Source: Bog-532 sp965277615 (GTDB taxonomy: Bacteria; Actinomycetota; Actinomycetes; Streptosporangiales; Streptosporangiaceae). From it: DNA of 64,000 nt. The notes below the pieces were generated by a model. The model saw nothing but the letters and a program-made list of their open reading frames with translations. It did not search any database and was not told the DNA's origin. Below, in pieces: positions 1 to 7,122 of this stretch (the stretch's first letter is position 1; each line of letters starts with the position of its first letter). Where the stretch lies: positions 682,001 to 746,000 of the forward strand of contig CBDIDG010000004.1 of the NCBI GenBank assembly GCA_965277615.1, in the 5' to 3' direction. A program made the translations under genes and the position numbers.

Positions 1-1
1 C

Positions 2-43
2 GGCCCGGCCTTCTTCCTCGGGCTGCTGATCGCGAAACACTGA
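2..43 (+). CDS. 3' end of an upstream gene (partial)
   Basis: The first bases read in one frame as GPAFFLGLLIAKH followed by TGA, a hydrophobic C-terminus such as the end of a membrane protein. A strong hairpin terminator follows 20 bases later, which supports a gene ending here. Only 13 codons are visible, so no function can be given. Confidence 0.35.
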   Translation, partial: GPAFFLGLLIAKH

Positions 44-63
44 CACCAGCAGCCTGACGTCAG

Positions 64-97
64 CAGGCCCGGGACTCTCAGGGGAGTCCCGGGCCTG
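64..97. terminator. Strong intrinsic terminator hairpin
   Basis: Perfect inverted repeat with 14-bp arms (CAGGCCCGGGACTC and GAGTCCCGGGCCTG) around a 6-base loop, followed by a short T run. It lies between the end of the upstream plus-strand gene and the end of the minus-strand isochorismatase gene, so it can serve both directions. Confidence 0.85.
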
Positions 98-129
98 TTT
101 CGTGGTGCGGGCCTCATCAGTGCGCGCGC

Positions 130-723
130 CTACTTAGGCAGCAGCTGCTCCAAGTCGGCCAGGGTGATCACCCGGCCCTGGCGCGGGAAGATCTTCTCGG
201 TCAGGAACTCATGCACGCCGGGCATGGGATCGGCGCTGGCGTCGGCCAGCACGAGGACACGGTAATCCCGGTCGGCCGCGTCCCGCACGGTGGACAGGAC
301 CACACCGCTGGTGCTGATCCCGGCCAGAATCAGCGTGTCGACCTGGTGGGCGCGAAGCTGGTCGTCCAGGTCGGTGGTGGAGAAGGCGCCGACGCGGGTC
401 TTGCGCACGAGCAGGTCACCGGGCTCGGGGGCCACCGATTCGTGGACCGCGGTGGCGGGCGAGTCGGCGTGCATGGTCCGCCCGCTCTGCGCGACCAAAT
501 CGGCGAACCTGCTGGTCGGCGGGATCGCCTCGAAGTCGGCGTCGTCGAAGGCCACCCGCACGTAACCGATGTGGCCCCCGGCCTGACGGACGAGGGCGAT
601 GGCGTGGGTCATCCGCCCCAGCAGCGCCTCGGGATCCTCCAGCCGGCCGACGATCCCGTTCTGGTAGTCCATCACGAGCAACGCGGTCCGGCTGGGGTCG
701 AGGGCGGTGGACGGGTCGGTCAT
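130..723 (-). CDS. Isochorismatase-family cysteine hydrolase
   Basis: This 197-residue protein is of normal length for the family. The N-terminal LLVMDYQNGIV carries the catalytic Asp of the Asp-Lys-Cys triad. LLVRKTRVGAFSTTDLD supplies the Lys region, and LILAGISTSGVVLSTVRDA has the nucleophile-loop layout. In that loop the usual Cys position appears as Ser (GISTSG where GxxTxxC is usual), so catalysis may be altered or absent. The family hydrolyses isochorismate, nicotinamide and related amides or ethers; the substrate here is unknown. The start overlaps the stop of the MFS transporter gene by 4 bases, so it is the last gene of a marR-transporter-hydrolase operon. Confidence 0.85.
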   Translation of the reverse strand: MTDPSTALDPSRTALLVMDYQNGIVGRLEDPEALLGRMTHAIALVRQAGGHIGYVRVAFDDADFEAIPPTSRFADLVAQSGRTMHADSPATAVHESVAPEPGDLLVRKTRVGAFSTTDLDDQLRAHQVDTLILAGISTSGVVLSTVRDAADRDYRVLVLADASADPMPGVHEFLTEKIFPRQGRVITLADLEQLLPK

Positions 724-2531
724 GGGGTCCTCTTTCTTCTCGCTTCATCGGGCACTTCATCGGTTGCTTCCCGGGCCGCGGCGTGGGCCGCTTCCCGGGT
801 CGGCGCAGTGGTGGTGATGTCCGGGACGGCCGCGGTGGACGGGAGGGTACGGCCGCCGCGGAACAGGGAGGCCAGGGCGGCCAGCACCGACAGGGCTGCG
901 GCCACGATGAACACCACGACCAGGCCCTGATGGAACGGCCCGGAGATCAGCTGCGGGAAGAACTCACTGCCGGTGAGCACGGCGCGGTGCGCGGCGGACA
1001 GGGCCGCCAGGGCGTGGGCGGCGGACAGCAGGTGTTCCACCGGGTTGACCCCCAGCACCGCCGCGAACAGCGACGACACCGGCGGCAGCGACCCGACCTG
1101 GTGGGCGATGCCGTGGGCGACGCCCTGGGCCTGCAGCCCACTGGTGAGCGTCTTCGGCAGCGAGCTGGCCAGGCCGGCGATCATCAGCGAGAAGACGACC
1201 CCGATGGACAGGGCCGTGCCGGAGTTCTGGAACGTGGACCGCATGCCCGACGCCGCGCCGCGCTGCCGGGCCGGGACACTGCCCATGATGGAGGACGAGT
1301 TCGGCGCGGCGAACATCCCACTGCCGATGCCGTTGGCCGCGATGAGCAGCGCGAACGCCCAGTACGGGAAGTTCACCGGCAGCAGCATCAGGCCGATGAA
1401 GCTGCCCGCGAAGACGGCCATCCCGCTGGTGGCGATGCCCCGGGAACCGAATTTGTCGGACAGGTAGCCCGACACCGGGCCGGAGACGAGGAAGCCCGCG
1501 GTCAGCGGGAGCAGGAAGATCCCGGCCCACAGGGGGGTGTCGCTGTAGCTGTAGCCGTGCAGCGGGAGCCAGATGCCCTGCAGCCAGATGATGAGGACGA
1601 ACTGGAAACCGCCGCGGGCGATCGACACCAGGAAGCCGGCCAGGTTGCCGAACGTGAAGGCGCGGATCCGGAAGAGGCTGAGCTGGAACATGGGCTCGGC
1701 GATCCGGGATTCGATGACCCCGAACACCGCCAGCAGCGCCACGCCGCCGATAAGGCCGGCCAGGACCCAGGGGTTCGTCCAGCCCATGGTGTCGCCCCCG
1801 TAGGGCTGGATGCCGTAGGTGACGGCGATCAGCACCGCGCTCAGACCCACGGCGAAGGTGATGTTGCCCCACCAGTCGATGCGGGCCGGGTGCCGTTCCC
1901 CGTTGTCCCGGAGGCGCAGGTAGGCCCAGATCGTGCCGTAGATCCCCACCGGGACGTTGACCCAGAACACCGCCCGCCAGTCGATCGCGGCCAGCAGCCC
2001 ACCGGCGACCAGGCCGACGAACATGCCGGCCAGGCCGGCGACCTGGTTGGTGCCGAGGGCGAAGCCGCGCTGTTCGGCCGGGAAGGCGTCGGTCAAGATG
2101 GCGGCCGAGTTGGCCATCAGCATGGATCCGCCGACGGCCTGCAGGATCCGCCAGCCGATCAGCCACAACGCGCCGCGCGGGCCCAGGAACGGGTCGAAGG
2201 ACAGCAGGATCGAGGCGATGGTGAAGACCACGAAGCCGGCGTTGTAGATCTTGACCCGGCCGAATATATCGCCCAGCCGGCCCACGGCCACCACCAGCAC
2301 GGCCTGCACCAGCCGGTAGCCCATGATCATCCACAGCAGGTAGCTGATGTTGCCCGGCGCCAGCGGGTCCAGGTGGATCCCGCGGAAAATCGCCGGAAGC
2401 GCGATGATCACGATCGACCCGTCCAGGGTGGCCATGAACATGGCGGCGGTCGTGTTGGCCAGGGCGACCCATTTGTAACGGTCGTCTGGGGTCCGCCCAC
2501 CGGTGTCGGTGGCGGTCATCTTGCTGGTCAC
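720..2531 (-). CDS. MFS drug:H+ antiporter, DHA2 (EmrB/QacA) type
   Basis: This 603-residue integral membrane protein starts with WVALANTTAAMFMATLDGSIVIIALP, the family's TM1 with the conserved LDxxIV motif. GRLGDIFGRVKIYNAG follows, the loop 2-3 motif A (GxLaDrxGrkxxxl). About 14 hydrophobic segments and the length match the DHA2 family. The C-terminal 50 residues are polar and probably cytoplasmic. A GTG start at 2531 is used here; ATG at 2519 is an alternative. The gene lies between a marR gene and an isochorismatase gene on the same strand, so it is probably a MarR-controlled exporter of a toxic or aromatic compound. The substrate is not predictable. Confidence 0.92.
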   Translation of the reverse strand: MTSKMTATDTGGRTPDDRYKWVALANTTAAMFMATLDGSIVIIALPAIFRGIHLDPLAPGNISYLLWMIMGYRLVQAVLVVAVGRLGDIFGRVKIYNAGFVVFTIASILLSFDPFLGPRGALWLIGWRILQAVGGSMLMANSAAILTDAFPAEQRGFALGTNQVAGLAGMFVGLVAGGLLAAIDWRAVFWVNVPVGIYGTIWAYLRLRDNGERHPARIDWWGNITFAVGLSAVLIAVTYGIQPYGGDTMGWTNPWVLAGLIGGVALLAVFGVIESRIAEPMFQLSLFRIRAFTFGNLAGFLVSIARGGFQFVLIIWLQGIWLPLHGYSYSDTPLWAGIFLLPLTAGFLVSGPVSGYLSDKFGSRGIATSGMAVFAGSFIGLMLLPVNFPYWAFALLIAANGIGSGMFAAPNSSSIMGSVPARQRGAASGMRSTFQNSGTALSIGVVFSLMIAGLASSLPKTLTSGLQAQGVAHGIAHQVGSLPPVSSLFAAVLGVNPVEHLLSAAHALAALSAAHRAVLTGSEFFPQLISGPFHQGLVVVFIVAAALSVLAALASLFRGGRTLPSTAAVPDITTTAPTREAAHAAAREATDEVPDEARRKRTP

Positions 2532-2591
2532 TGAGTTTGACCCCCTGATTCGGGCCGCCGGCCGGCCGCTGAGCCGTCGGGCGCCCGGGGT

Positions 2592-2619
2592 TAGATGGTC
2601 TGGGCTAGATGGTCTGGGC
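2592..2619. repeat. 14-bp tandem duplication over the marR stop codon
   Basis: TAGATGGTCTGGGC occurs twice head to tail. The second copy holds the last codons of marR (reading LAQTI on the minus strand) and the first lies just past the stop. It looks like a recent slippage or microduplication that duplicated the 3' end without changing the protein. Confidence 0.8.
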
Positions 2620-3042
2620 GAGGCGCTCGAGCAGCGGCGCGGCCACCGCCAGCTGGCGGATCTCGTCCGCCGTGAACCGGGCCGACAGGGCCTGGGCCAG
2701 CTGATCGGTCCGGGCGTTCCGCTTGTCCTGCAGGATCCGCTGGCCCGCCTCGGTGACGGAGAGCACCACGCGGCGGCCGTCCGCCGGGTCGGGATGCCGG
2801 GCCACCAGCCCGCGGGCCTCCAGTCCGGCCAGCGTGGCCCCCATCGACTGCGGGCTGATCTGCTCGAGCTTGGCCAGCGCGCTCGACGTGGTCGGGCCGC
2901 CCCGGTTCAGCCGCGTCATCGCGGCGCTCTCCGGCAGCGTGAGCGCGCCGTCCGGCTGCTGCTGGCGCATCCGCCGCAACAGCAGCCCGATGCTGTCCCG
3001 CAGCGCGACGGCCACGTCGCTCACGTCCGGCTCTCTCGTCAT
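2605..3042 (-). CDS. MarR-family transcriptional regulator
   Basis: This 145-residue winged-helix regulator is of typical MarR size. LTLPESAAMTRLNRGGPTT and SALAKLEQISPQSMGATLAGLEARGLV form the helix-turn-helix. RHPDPADGRRVVLSVTEAG is the classic wing, with the conserved D-x-R-D/G-GRR pattern. Flanking helices would form the dimer interface. It heads the operon with the MFS exporter and the isochorismatase, and an inverted repeat directly upstream is the likely autoregulatory operator. MarR proteins usually release DNA on binding a phenolic or drug ligand; the ligand here is unknown. Confidence 0.92.
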   Translation of the reverse strand: MTREPDVSDVAVALRDSIGLLLRRMRQQQPDGALTLPESAAMTRLNRGGPTTSSALAKLEQISPQSMGATLAGLEARGLVARHPDPADGRRVVLSVTEAGQRILQDKRNARTDQLAQALSARFTADEIRQLAVAAPLLERLAQTI

Positions 3043-3043
3043 A

Positions 3044-3077
3044 TGCTAAGCCTAGCCTTATAAGTTTGCGCTTAGCA
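3044..3077. promoter_or_regulatory. Putative MarR operator/promoter
   Basis: TGCTAAGC and GCTTAGCA form an inverted repeat with 18 bases between the arms, immediately upstream of the marR start. The interval is AT-rich (CCTTATAAG), unlike its surroundings. A position over the marR promoter suggests autoregulation. Binding is inferred, not shown. Confidence 0.6.
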
Positions 3078-3171
3078 AATTGTCGGGCTGGAGGGTTCAG
3101 GGCCTGGGTTCGCGGGGGTACCGGGCGAAAACCCGGGAGCGGGTGAGAGGCCGGGAGGGCAGACTGCGGGG

Positions 3172-3864
3172 ATGGGTGAGCTGACGGTACGACGGGTGGA
3201 CTTCGGGTACTTCGTGCGGCCGGGCGAGGAGACCGGGACCGGGCTGGCCCGGGTGGAACCGTGTCTGGGTTATCTGGTCGGGCATCCGGACGGGCTGGTG
3301 CTGCTGGACACCGGGATGGGTTCGGACCCCGACGTGGACGCGCACTACCGGCCACGGCGGCAGGCCCTGGCACCGGCGCTGGGCCGGGCGGGGGCGACGG
3401 TGGACGAGGTCCGGTTCGTGGTCAACTGCCACCTGCACTTCGACCACTGCGGGGGCAACCCGGCGCTGGCCGGGCGGCCGGTGTTCACACAGCGGACCGA
3501 GCTGGACACCGCGACCTCGCGGGATGACTACACACTGCCGTGGCTGGTCGACGCGCCGGGGATCGAGTACGAGCTACTCGATGGGGAGACCGAGATCCTG
3601 CCCGGGGTATTCGTCGTCCCGACCCCCGGGCACACCGACGGGCACCAGTCCCTGGTCGTGCGCCGGGCGGACGGGACCGTGGTCGTGGCCGGCCAGGCCC
3701 ACGACACGGCCACCGAGTACAGCGCCGACGCGCTGACCTGGCGGGCCCGGCAAGAAGGTCACGCCGACGGGGTGCCGCTGCCGCCGGCCTGGATGGACCG
3801 CATCATGGTCCTCGACCCGGCCCGGGTGGTGTTCGCGCACGATCACGCCGTCTGGACGCCCTGA
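3172..3864 (+). CDS. MBL-fold metallo-hydrolase (lactonase-like)
   Basis: This 230-residue protein has the metallo-beta-lactamase signature CHLHFDHCGGN at residues 86-96, with His87, His89, Asp91 and His92 as Zn ligands. Further ligand motifs are PTPGHTDGH and the Asp before the last His-containing motif near the C-terminus (FAHDHAVW). LGYLVGHPDGLVLLDTGMG fits the N-terminal strands of N-acyl-homoserine-lactonase-like members. The likely role is hydrolysis of a lactone or ester; quorum quenching is possible but unproven. It is monocistronic and convergent with the NAT gene, overlapping it by 22 bases. Confidence 0.88.
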   Translation: MGELTVRRVDFGYFVRPGEETGTGLARVEPCLGYLVGHPDGLVLLDTGMGSDPDVDAHYRPRRQALAPALGRAGATVDEVRFVVNCHLHFDHCGGNPALAGRPVFTQRTELDTATSRDDYTLPWLVDAPGIEYELLDGETEILPGVFVVPTPGHTDGHQSLVVRRADGTVVVAGQAHDTATEYSADALTWRARQEGHADGVPLPPAWMDRIMVLDPARVVFAHDHAVWTP

Positions 3865-4688
3865 GCTGAGGTCACCGCAGGGGGTGCGGGGGCCGCTTCG
3901 GGCGGGGGCGGGAAGAGGACCCCGGGGATGCGGTCGAGGGTGATGCCGAAGTGGTCGCGGTAGGCGGCCAGGACGGCTTCGTCGGTGGGGAGGTGCTGCT
4001 CGGAGCGGGCGCCGTCGGTGGTGACGATGAGGGTGCGGTCGCTGAGGGAGACGCGGCCGGTCTCGGTGAGGCGGGAGCAGATCGTGGCGTGGGTGAAGTG
4101 CGAGTCCGGCGAGGACCGCTGCCACCAGCAGGTGGGGGCGAAGTCGGACTGGGCCCGCTCGCGGCGTTCGATGCGGTACTGCGGCTGACCGTCGCGGAGG
4201 AGGTCGACGTCGCCGTCGTCGGTGTCGGCGAGGAGGAACCGGCCGCCAGGGTCGTCCTGCTCGGCCCGGCTGTCGAACAGCAGCGGGTAGACGCTGTTGC
4301 GGCCGAAGCCGATGTCGGCCAGCCACGGTCCGCTGCCCTCGGACGAACGCACGATCAGCGCCATATGGTCAAAGGGGACGCCGAGCCGGCCGTCAGCGCC
4401 GTAGACCCGGGCCGCGACCCGGGTCACCTGGGCGTCGAGGCTCTCCAGCAGGAGCGCGAACGCCCCGTTGAGCTCGTAGCAGATACCGCCCCGGCCACGG
4501 TGCACGATCTTGTCGATCAGGGCCTCGGCGGCCAGGGTGATCGGCTCGGCCAGATGAATGCTCAGGTTCTCGAACGGCACCGTCAGCTGGTGCGCCCGGT
4601 GCAGCACGTGCAGGGTGACCGTGTCGGCGGTCAGCGGGCGCGGCACCGCGATGCGGCGCAGGTAGGCACTCCACACCGTCTCATCCAT
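3843..4688 (-). CDS. Arylamine N-acetyltransferase
   Basis: NATs move an acetyl group from acetyl-CoA to arylamines, arylhydrazines or arylhydroxylamines. The 281-residue protein has the triad in its expected places: Cys70 in RGGICYELN, His108 in PFDHMALIV and Asp125 in WLADIGFG. The start at 4688 is chosen because GGAGGGG lies just upstream and the product then begins near the family N-terminus. A longer frame to 4799 lacks this support. The 3' end overlaps the convergent MBL hydrolase gene. The C-terminal PPPPEAAPAPP tail is low complexity. Confidence 0.93.
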   Translation of the reverse strand: MDETVWSAYLRRIAVPRPLTADTVTLHVLHRAHQLTVPFENLSIHLAEPITLAAEALIDKIVHRGRGGICYELNGAFALLLESLDAQVTRVAARVYGADGRLGVPFDHMALIVRSSEGSGPWLADIGFGRNSVYPLLFDSRAEQDDPGGRFLLADTDDGDVDLLRDGQPQYRIERRERAQSDFAPTCWWQRSSPDSHFTHATICSRLTETGRVSLSDRTLIVTTDGARSEQHLPTDEAVLAAYRDHFGITLDRIPGVLFPPPPEAAPAPPAVTSAQGVQTA

Positions 4689-4753
4689 CGGCCCCTCCGG
4701 CGTAAGCCGTCCGCACTGACCAAGGCAGGGTCCCTGTTGGTCCTTGTTATATA

Positions 4754-4766
4754 TACGGTTAACCGG
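4754..4766 (+). promoter_or_regulatory. Possible leaderless promoter of the TPR gene
   Basis: The AT-rich stretch TATATACGGT ends 6 bases before the GTG start at 4766, and no Shine-Dalgarno sequence is visible. A TANNNT -10 box directly before a GTG is the usual arrangement of leaderless actinobacterial transcripts. The same AT-rich tract lies between the divergent NAT and TPR genes. No convincing -35 element was found. Confidence 0.35.
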
Positions 4767-5269
4767 TGGACGAAACAGAGTGGGAAGACCGGGTCGCAAC
4801 AGCCTGGGAGTCGTTCGACGAGCTTGACGAGACCGAATTTCTGGCCCTGATCGAGAAACTGGCCGCCGAACGGCCGGCGGGCGACAGCGCCGGGTTCTTC
4901 GAGCGGGCGTCGTCTCTGGACGCGACCGATCACCCGGACGTGGCCATTCCGCTGTACGAGCAGGCGCTGACCGCGGGCCTGCCGGGCAGCCGCCGCCGCC
5001 AGGCGGTCATCCAGCTGGCCAGCTCGCTGCGGCTGGCCGGGCGGGCGCAGGAGAGCGTCGACCTGCTCACCGCCGAGCTCGACGCGACATCGGACCAGCT
5101 GGACGACGCGGTCATAGCATTCCTGGCGCTGGCCCTGACCGACACCGGGCGCGAGCGGGAGGCGGTCTCGGTCGCCCTGGCCGCGCTGGCGCCGCACCTG
5201 AACCGGTACCAGGTGTCGGTGTCGAACTACGCCCGGCAGCTGGTGGAGCCGGGCGGGTCCCCGGGCTGA
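4766..5269 (+). CDS. Tetratricopeptide-repeat protein
   Basis: This 167-residue, acidic, all-helical protein carries no signal peptide. DHPDVAIPLYEQALTAGL and the following helices (RRQAVIQLASSLRLAGRAQESVDLLTAEL, then AVIAFLALALTDTGREREAVSVALAAL) have TPR-like spacing and small/large residue patterns. It matches the small cytoplasmic tetratricopeptide proteins common in actinobacteria, often annotated TPR_5. The role is probably protein-protein interaction; no partner is apparent nearby. The stop codon lies inside the loop of a strong hairpin. Confidence 0.72.
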   Translation: MDETEWEDRVATAWESFDELDETEFLALIEKLAAERPAGDSAGFFERASSLDATDHPDVAIPLYEQALTAGLPGSRRRQAVIQLASSLRLAGRAQESVDLLTAELDATSDQLDDAVIAFLALALTDTGREREAVSVALAALAPHLNRYQVSVSNYARQLVEPGGSPG

Positions 5270-5283
5270 CCCGGGGACCCGCC
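5252..5283 (+). terminator. Hairpin over the TPR stop codon
   Basis: Perfect 14-bp arms (GGCGGGTCCCCGGG and CCCGGGGACCCGCC) enclose a CTGA loop that contains the TGA stop. There is no T run, as is common for terminators in high-GC actinobacteria. It separates the TPR gene from the following GNAT gene. Confidence 0.6.
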
Positions 5284-5360
5284 GCCGGGCCGAAGGTCCC
5301 CGCCATCGGGCGGCGATTAATGAGCGGCGGACATCACGGTCTCAAGGTCATAATGCGGGT

Positions 5361-5918
5361 GTGACCTCGCCCGGCCGTCCCCCGGTGACGATGCGGCCGC
5401 TGACCGGAGCGGATCTGGTCCAGCTGTCCCGGTGGCTGGTCGCGCCGCACGTGACCCAGTGGTGGCGGGACCCATCCGACCTGCAGTCCGTCCAGGCCGA
5501 GTACCAACCCAGCATCGACGGCGACGACCCGACCGAAGTGTTCATTATCGAGGTGGCGGGCCGCGCGGCCGGCCTGATTCAGCGGTACCTGATCGACGAC
5601 GATCCCAGCTGGGCCCGGACCATCGAGCTAACCGGGGCCGTCAGCGGCTGCGCGGCCGGTATCGACTACCTGATCGGCGATCCGGCGCTGACCGGCCAGG
5701 GCTACGGCACGGCGGCGATCGCCGCGTTCACCCCGCTCACGTTCGCCCGGTACCCGCAGGCCGACGCGGTGGTGGCCGTCCCGCAGCAGGCCAACGTGGC
5801 GTCCTGGCGAGCGCTGGAACGGGCCGGGTACACCCGCTGGTGGAGCGGCCAGCTCGACTCGGACGACCCGGGCGACGCCGGCCCGGCCCACCTGTACGGG
5901 ATCCGCCGGACCCGCTAA
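5361..5918 (+). CDS. GNAT acetyltransferase, AAC(6')-like
   Basis: This 185-residue GCN5-type N-acetyltransferase has WLVAPHVTQWWRDP near the N-terminus and IDYLIGDPALTGQGYGTAAIAAF, which holds the acetyl-CoA-binding Q/RxxGxG/A loop as GQGYGT. NVASWRALERAGY is the typical C-terminal motif. The N-terminal WLxxPHVxxWW pattern and overall layout resemble aminoglycoside 6'-N-acetyltransferases and siderophore-type GNATs (Acetyltransf_8). A role in drug modification is possible but unproven. GTG at 5361 is assigned; ATG at 5391 is an alternative. Confidence 0.8.
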   Translation: MTSPGRPPVTMRPLTGADLVQLSRWLVAPHVTQWWRDPSDLQSVQAEYQPSIDGDDPTEVFIIEVAGRAAGLIQRYLIDDDPSWARTIELTGAVSGCAAGIDYLIGDPALTGQGYGTAAIAAFTPLTFARYPQADAVVAVPQQANVASWRALERAGYTRWWSGQLDSDDPGDAGPAHLYGIRRTR

Positions 5919-6007
5919 GGGCCGTCGCGTCATTTGCCCGTTATCAGAGGCTTGTTTGGTAACATCCCATGCCAGCAGGGGTGCTGACGGCGACGGCCGG
6001 AGGTCTG

Positions 6008-6241
6008 ATGAGCACTGGCGACACGCCCGATGATGCTCCAGACCTCGGCTTGTCCGCCCGGGAGGCCGAGATCATGTCCCTGATCGCTGGCGGCCACACC
6101 AACGGTGAAATCGCCACCCGGCTGTTCCTGGCCGAGAAAACGGTGAAGAACCACGTCAACCGGATCTACTCCAAGCTCGGCGTGGGCTCACGGGGTGCGG
6201 CGATCTCCCAGTGGCGGGGCCAGGAGACGGTCGGCGGTTGA
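6008..6241 (+). CDS. Stand-alone LuxR-type (GerE) HTH protein
   Basis: This small protein (77 residues from ATG 6008, preceded by GGAGG) consists almost only of a LuxR C-terminal DNA-binding domain: LSAREAEIMSLIAGGHTNGEIATRLFLAEKTVKNHVNRIYSKLGV. All hallmark residues of the four-helix GerE fold are present, but there is no receiver or ligand-binding domain. Such orphan HTH proteins are common in actinobacteria and may bind DNA constitutively or pair with other regulators. An upstream ATG at 5969 would add 13 residues. The two-component genes begin 143 bases downstream. Confidence 0.85.
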   Translation: MSTGDTPDDAPDLGLSAREAEIMSLIAGGHTNGEIATRLFLAEKTVKNHVNRIYSKLGVGSRGAAISQWRGQETVGG

Positions 6242-6384
6242 TCCGCGAGGGCTCCGGGTAAACCTCCGCAGAGGCCCTGCGGGCTCCAGCAACACCGCTC
6301 TGTCCAGCGTCTATGCTGAATTGCACAGCTACGACCCAGACGGCGTTCAGGTTTCCTTCAGCCTAGCGGGCGACACTACGGAGC

Positions 6385-7110
6385 ATGGAAATGCTGACCA
6401 CTGAGGACGAGGGGCAGCGGACAGACACCAGGTTGCTGGTTGTCGAAGACGAGCCCAACATTCTGGAGCTACTGTCCGCCAGCTTGCGGTACGCCGGCTT
6501 CGACGTGGTCACCGCAGCCGCCGGGACCGAAGCCGTGCAGGCGGCCCAGCGGCACCGTCCCGACCTGATCGTTCTCGACGTCATGCTGCCGGATATGGAC
6601 GGCTTCGACGTCGTCCGGCGGCTCCGCAGCGGCGGGGCCCGGGTACCTGTGGTCTTCCTGACCGCGCGCGACGCCACCGAGGACAAGATCCGCGGCCTGA
6701 CCCTCGGCGGCGACGACTACGTGACCAAGCCGTTCAGCCTGGAAGAGGTCATCGCGCGGATCCGCGCCGTGCTGCGGCGTACCAGCGGTGAGGGCGGCGA
6801 GCCGACGCCGCGGCTCACGTTCGCCGACCTGGAGCTGGACGAGGAGAGCCACGAGGTGTGGCGGTCGGGCCAGCAGATCCAGCTCTCCCCGACCGAGTTC
6901 AAGCTGCTCCGGTACTTCATGAGCAACGCCAACCGGGTGCTGTCCAAGATGCAGATCCTGGACCACGTGTGGGACTACGACTTCCGCGGCGACACCGGCA
7001 TCGTGGAATCCTACGTGTCCGTGCTGCGCCGGAAGATCGACACGGTTGAGCCGCGGCTCATCCACACCCTGCGCGGGGTCGGCTACGTGCTCAGGCTGCC
7101 CTCCTCTTAG
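6385..7110 (+). CDS. OmpR-family response regulator
   Basis: This 241-residue regulator has a receiver domain (about residues 16-128) with acidic residues in VVEDEPN, phospho-acceptor Asp65 in VLDVMLPDMDGF, Thr in FLTARD and Lys in VTKPFSL. A winged-helix Trans_reg_C domain follows (about 145-240: QIQLSPTEFKLLRYF, then VESYVSVLRRKID and RGVGYVLR). It lies 12 bases ahead of its histidine kinase, forming a two-component operon of the MprAB/TcrAB kind. The signal is unknown. Confidence 0.95.
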   Translation: MEMLTTEDEGQRTDTRLLVVEDEPNILELLSASLRYAGFDVVTAAAGTEAVQAAQRHRPDLIVLDVMLPDMDGFDVVRRLRSGGARVPVVFLTARDATEDKIRGLTLGGDDYVTKPFSLEEVIARIRAVLRRTSGEGGEPTPRLTFADLELDEESHEVWRSGQQIQLSPTEFKLLRYFMSNANRVLSKMQILDHVWDYDFRGDTGIVESYVSVLRRKIDTVEPRLIHTLRGVGYVLRLPSS

Positions 7111-7122
7111 GACTGACTGGCA

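Noticed and set aside
783..2534. Long plus-strand frame of 583 codons opposite the MFS gene
   Set aside because: It reads as Gly/Arg/Gln/Asp-rich sequence without domains, a typical antisense shadow in high-GC DNA.
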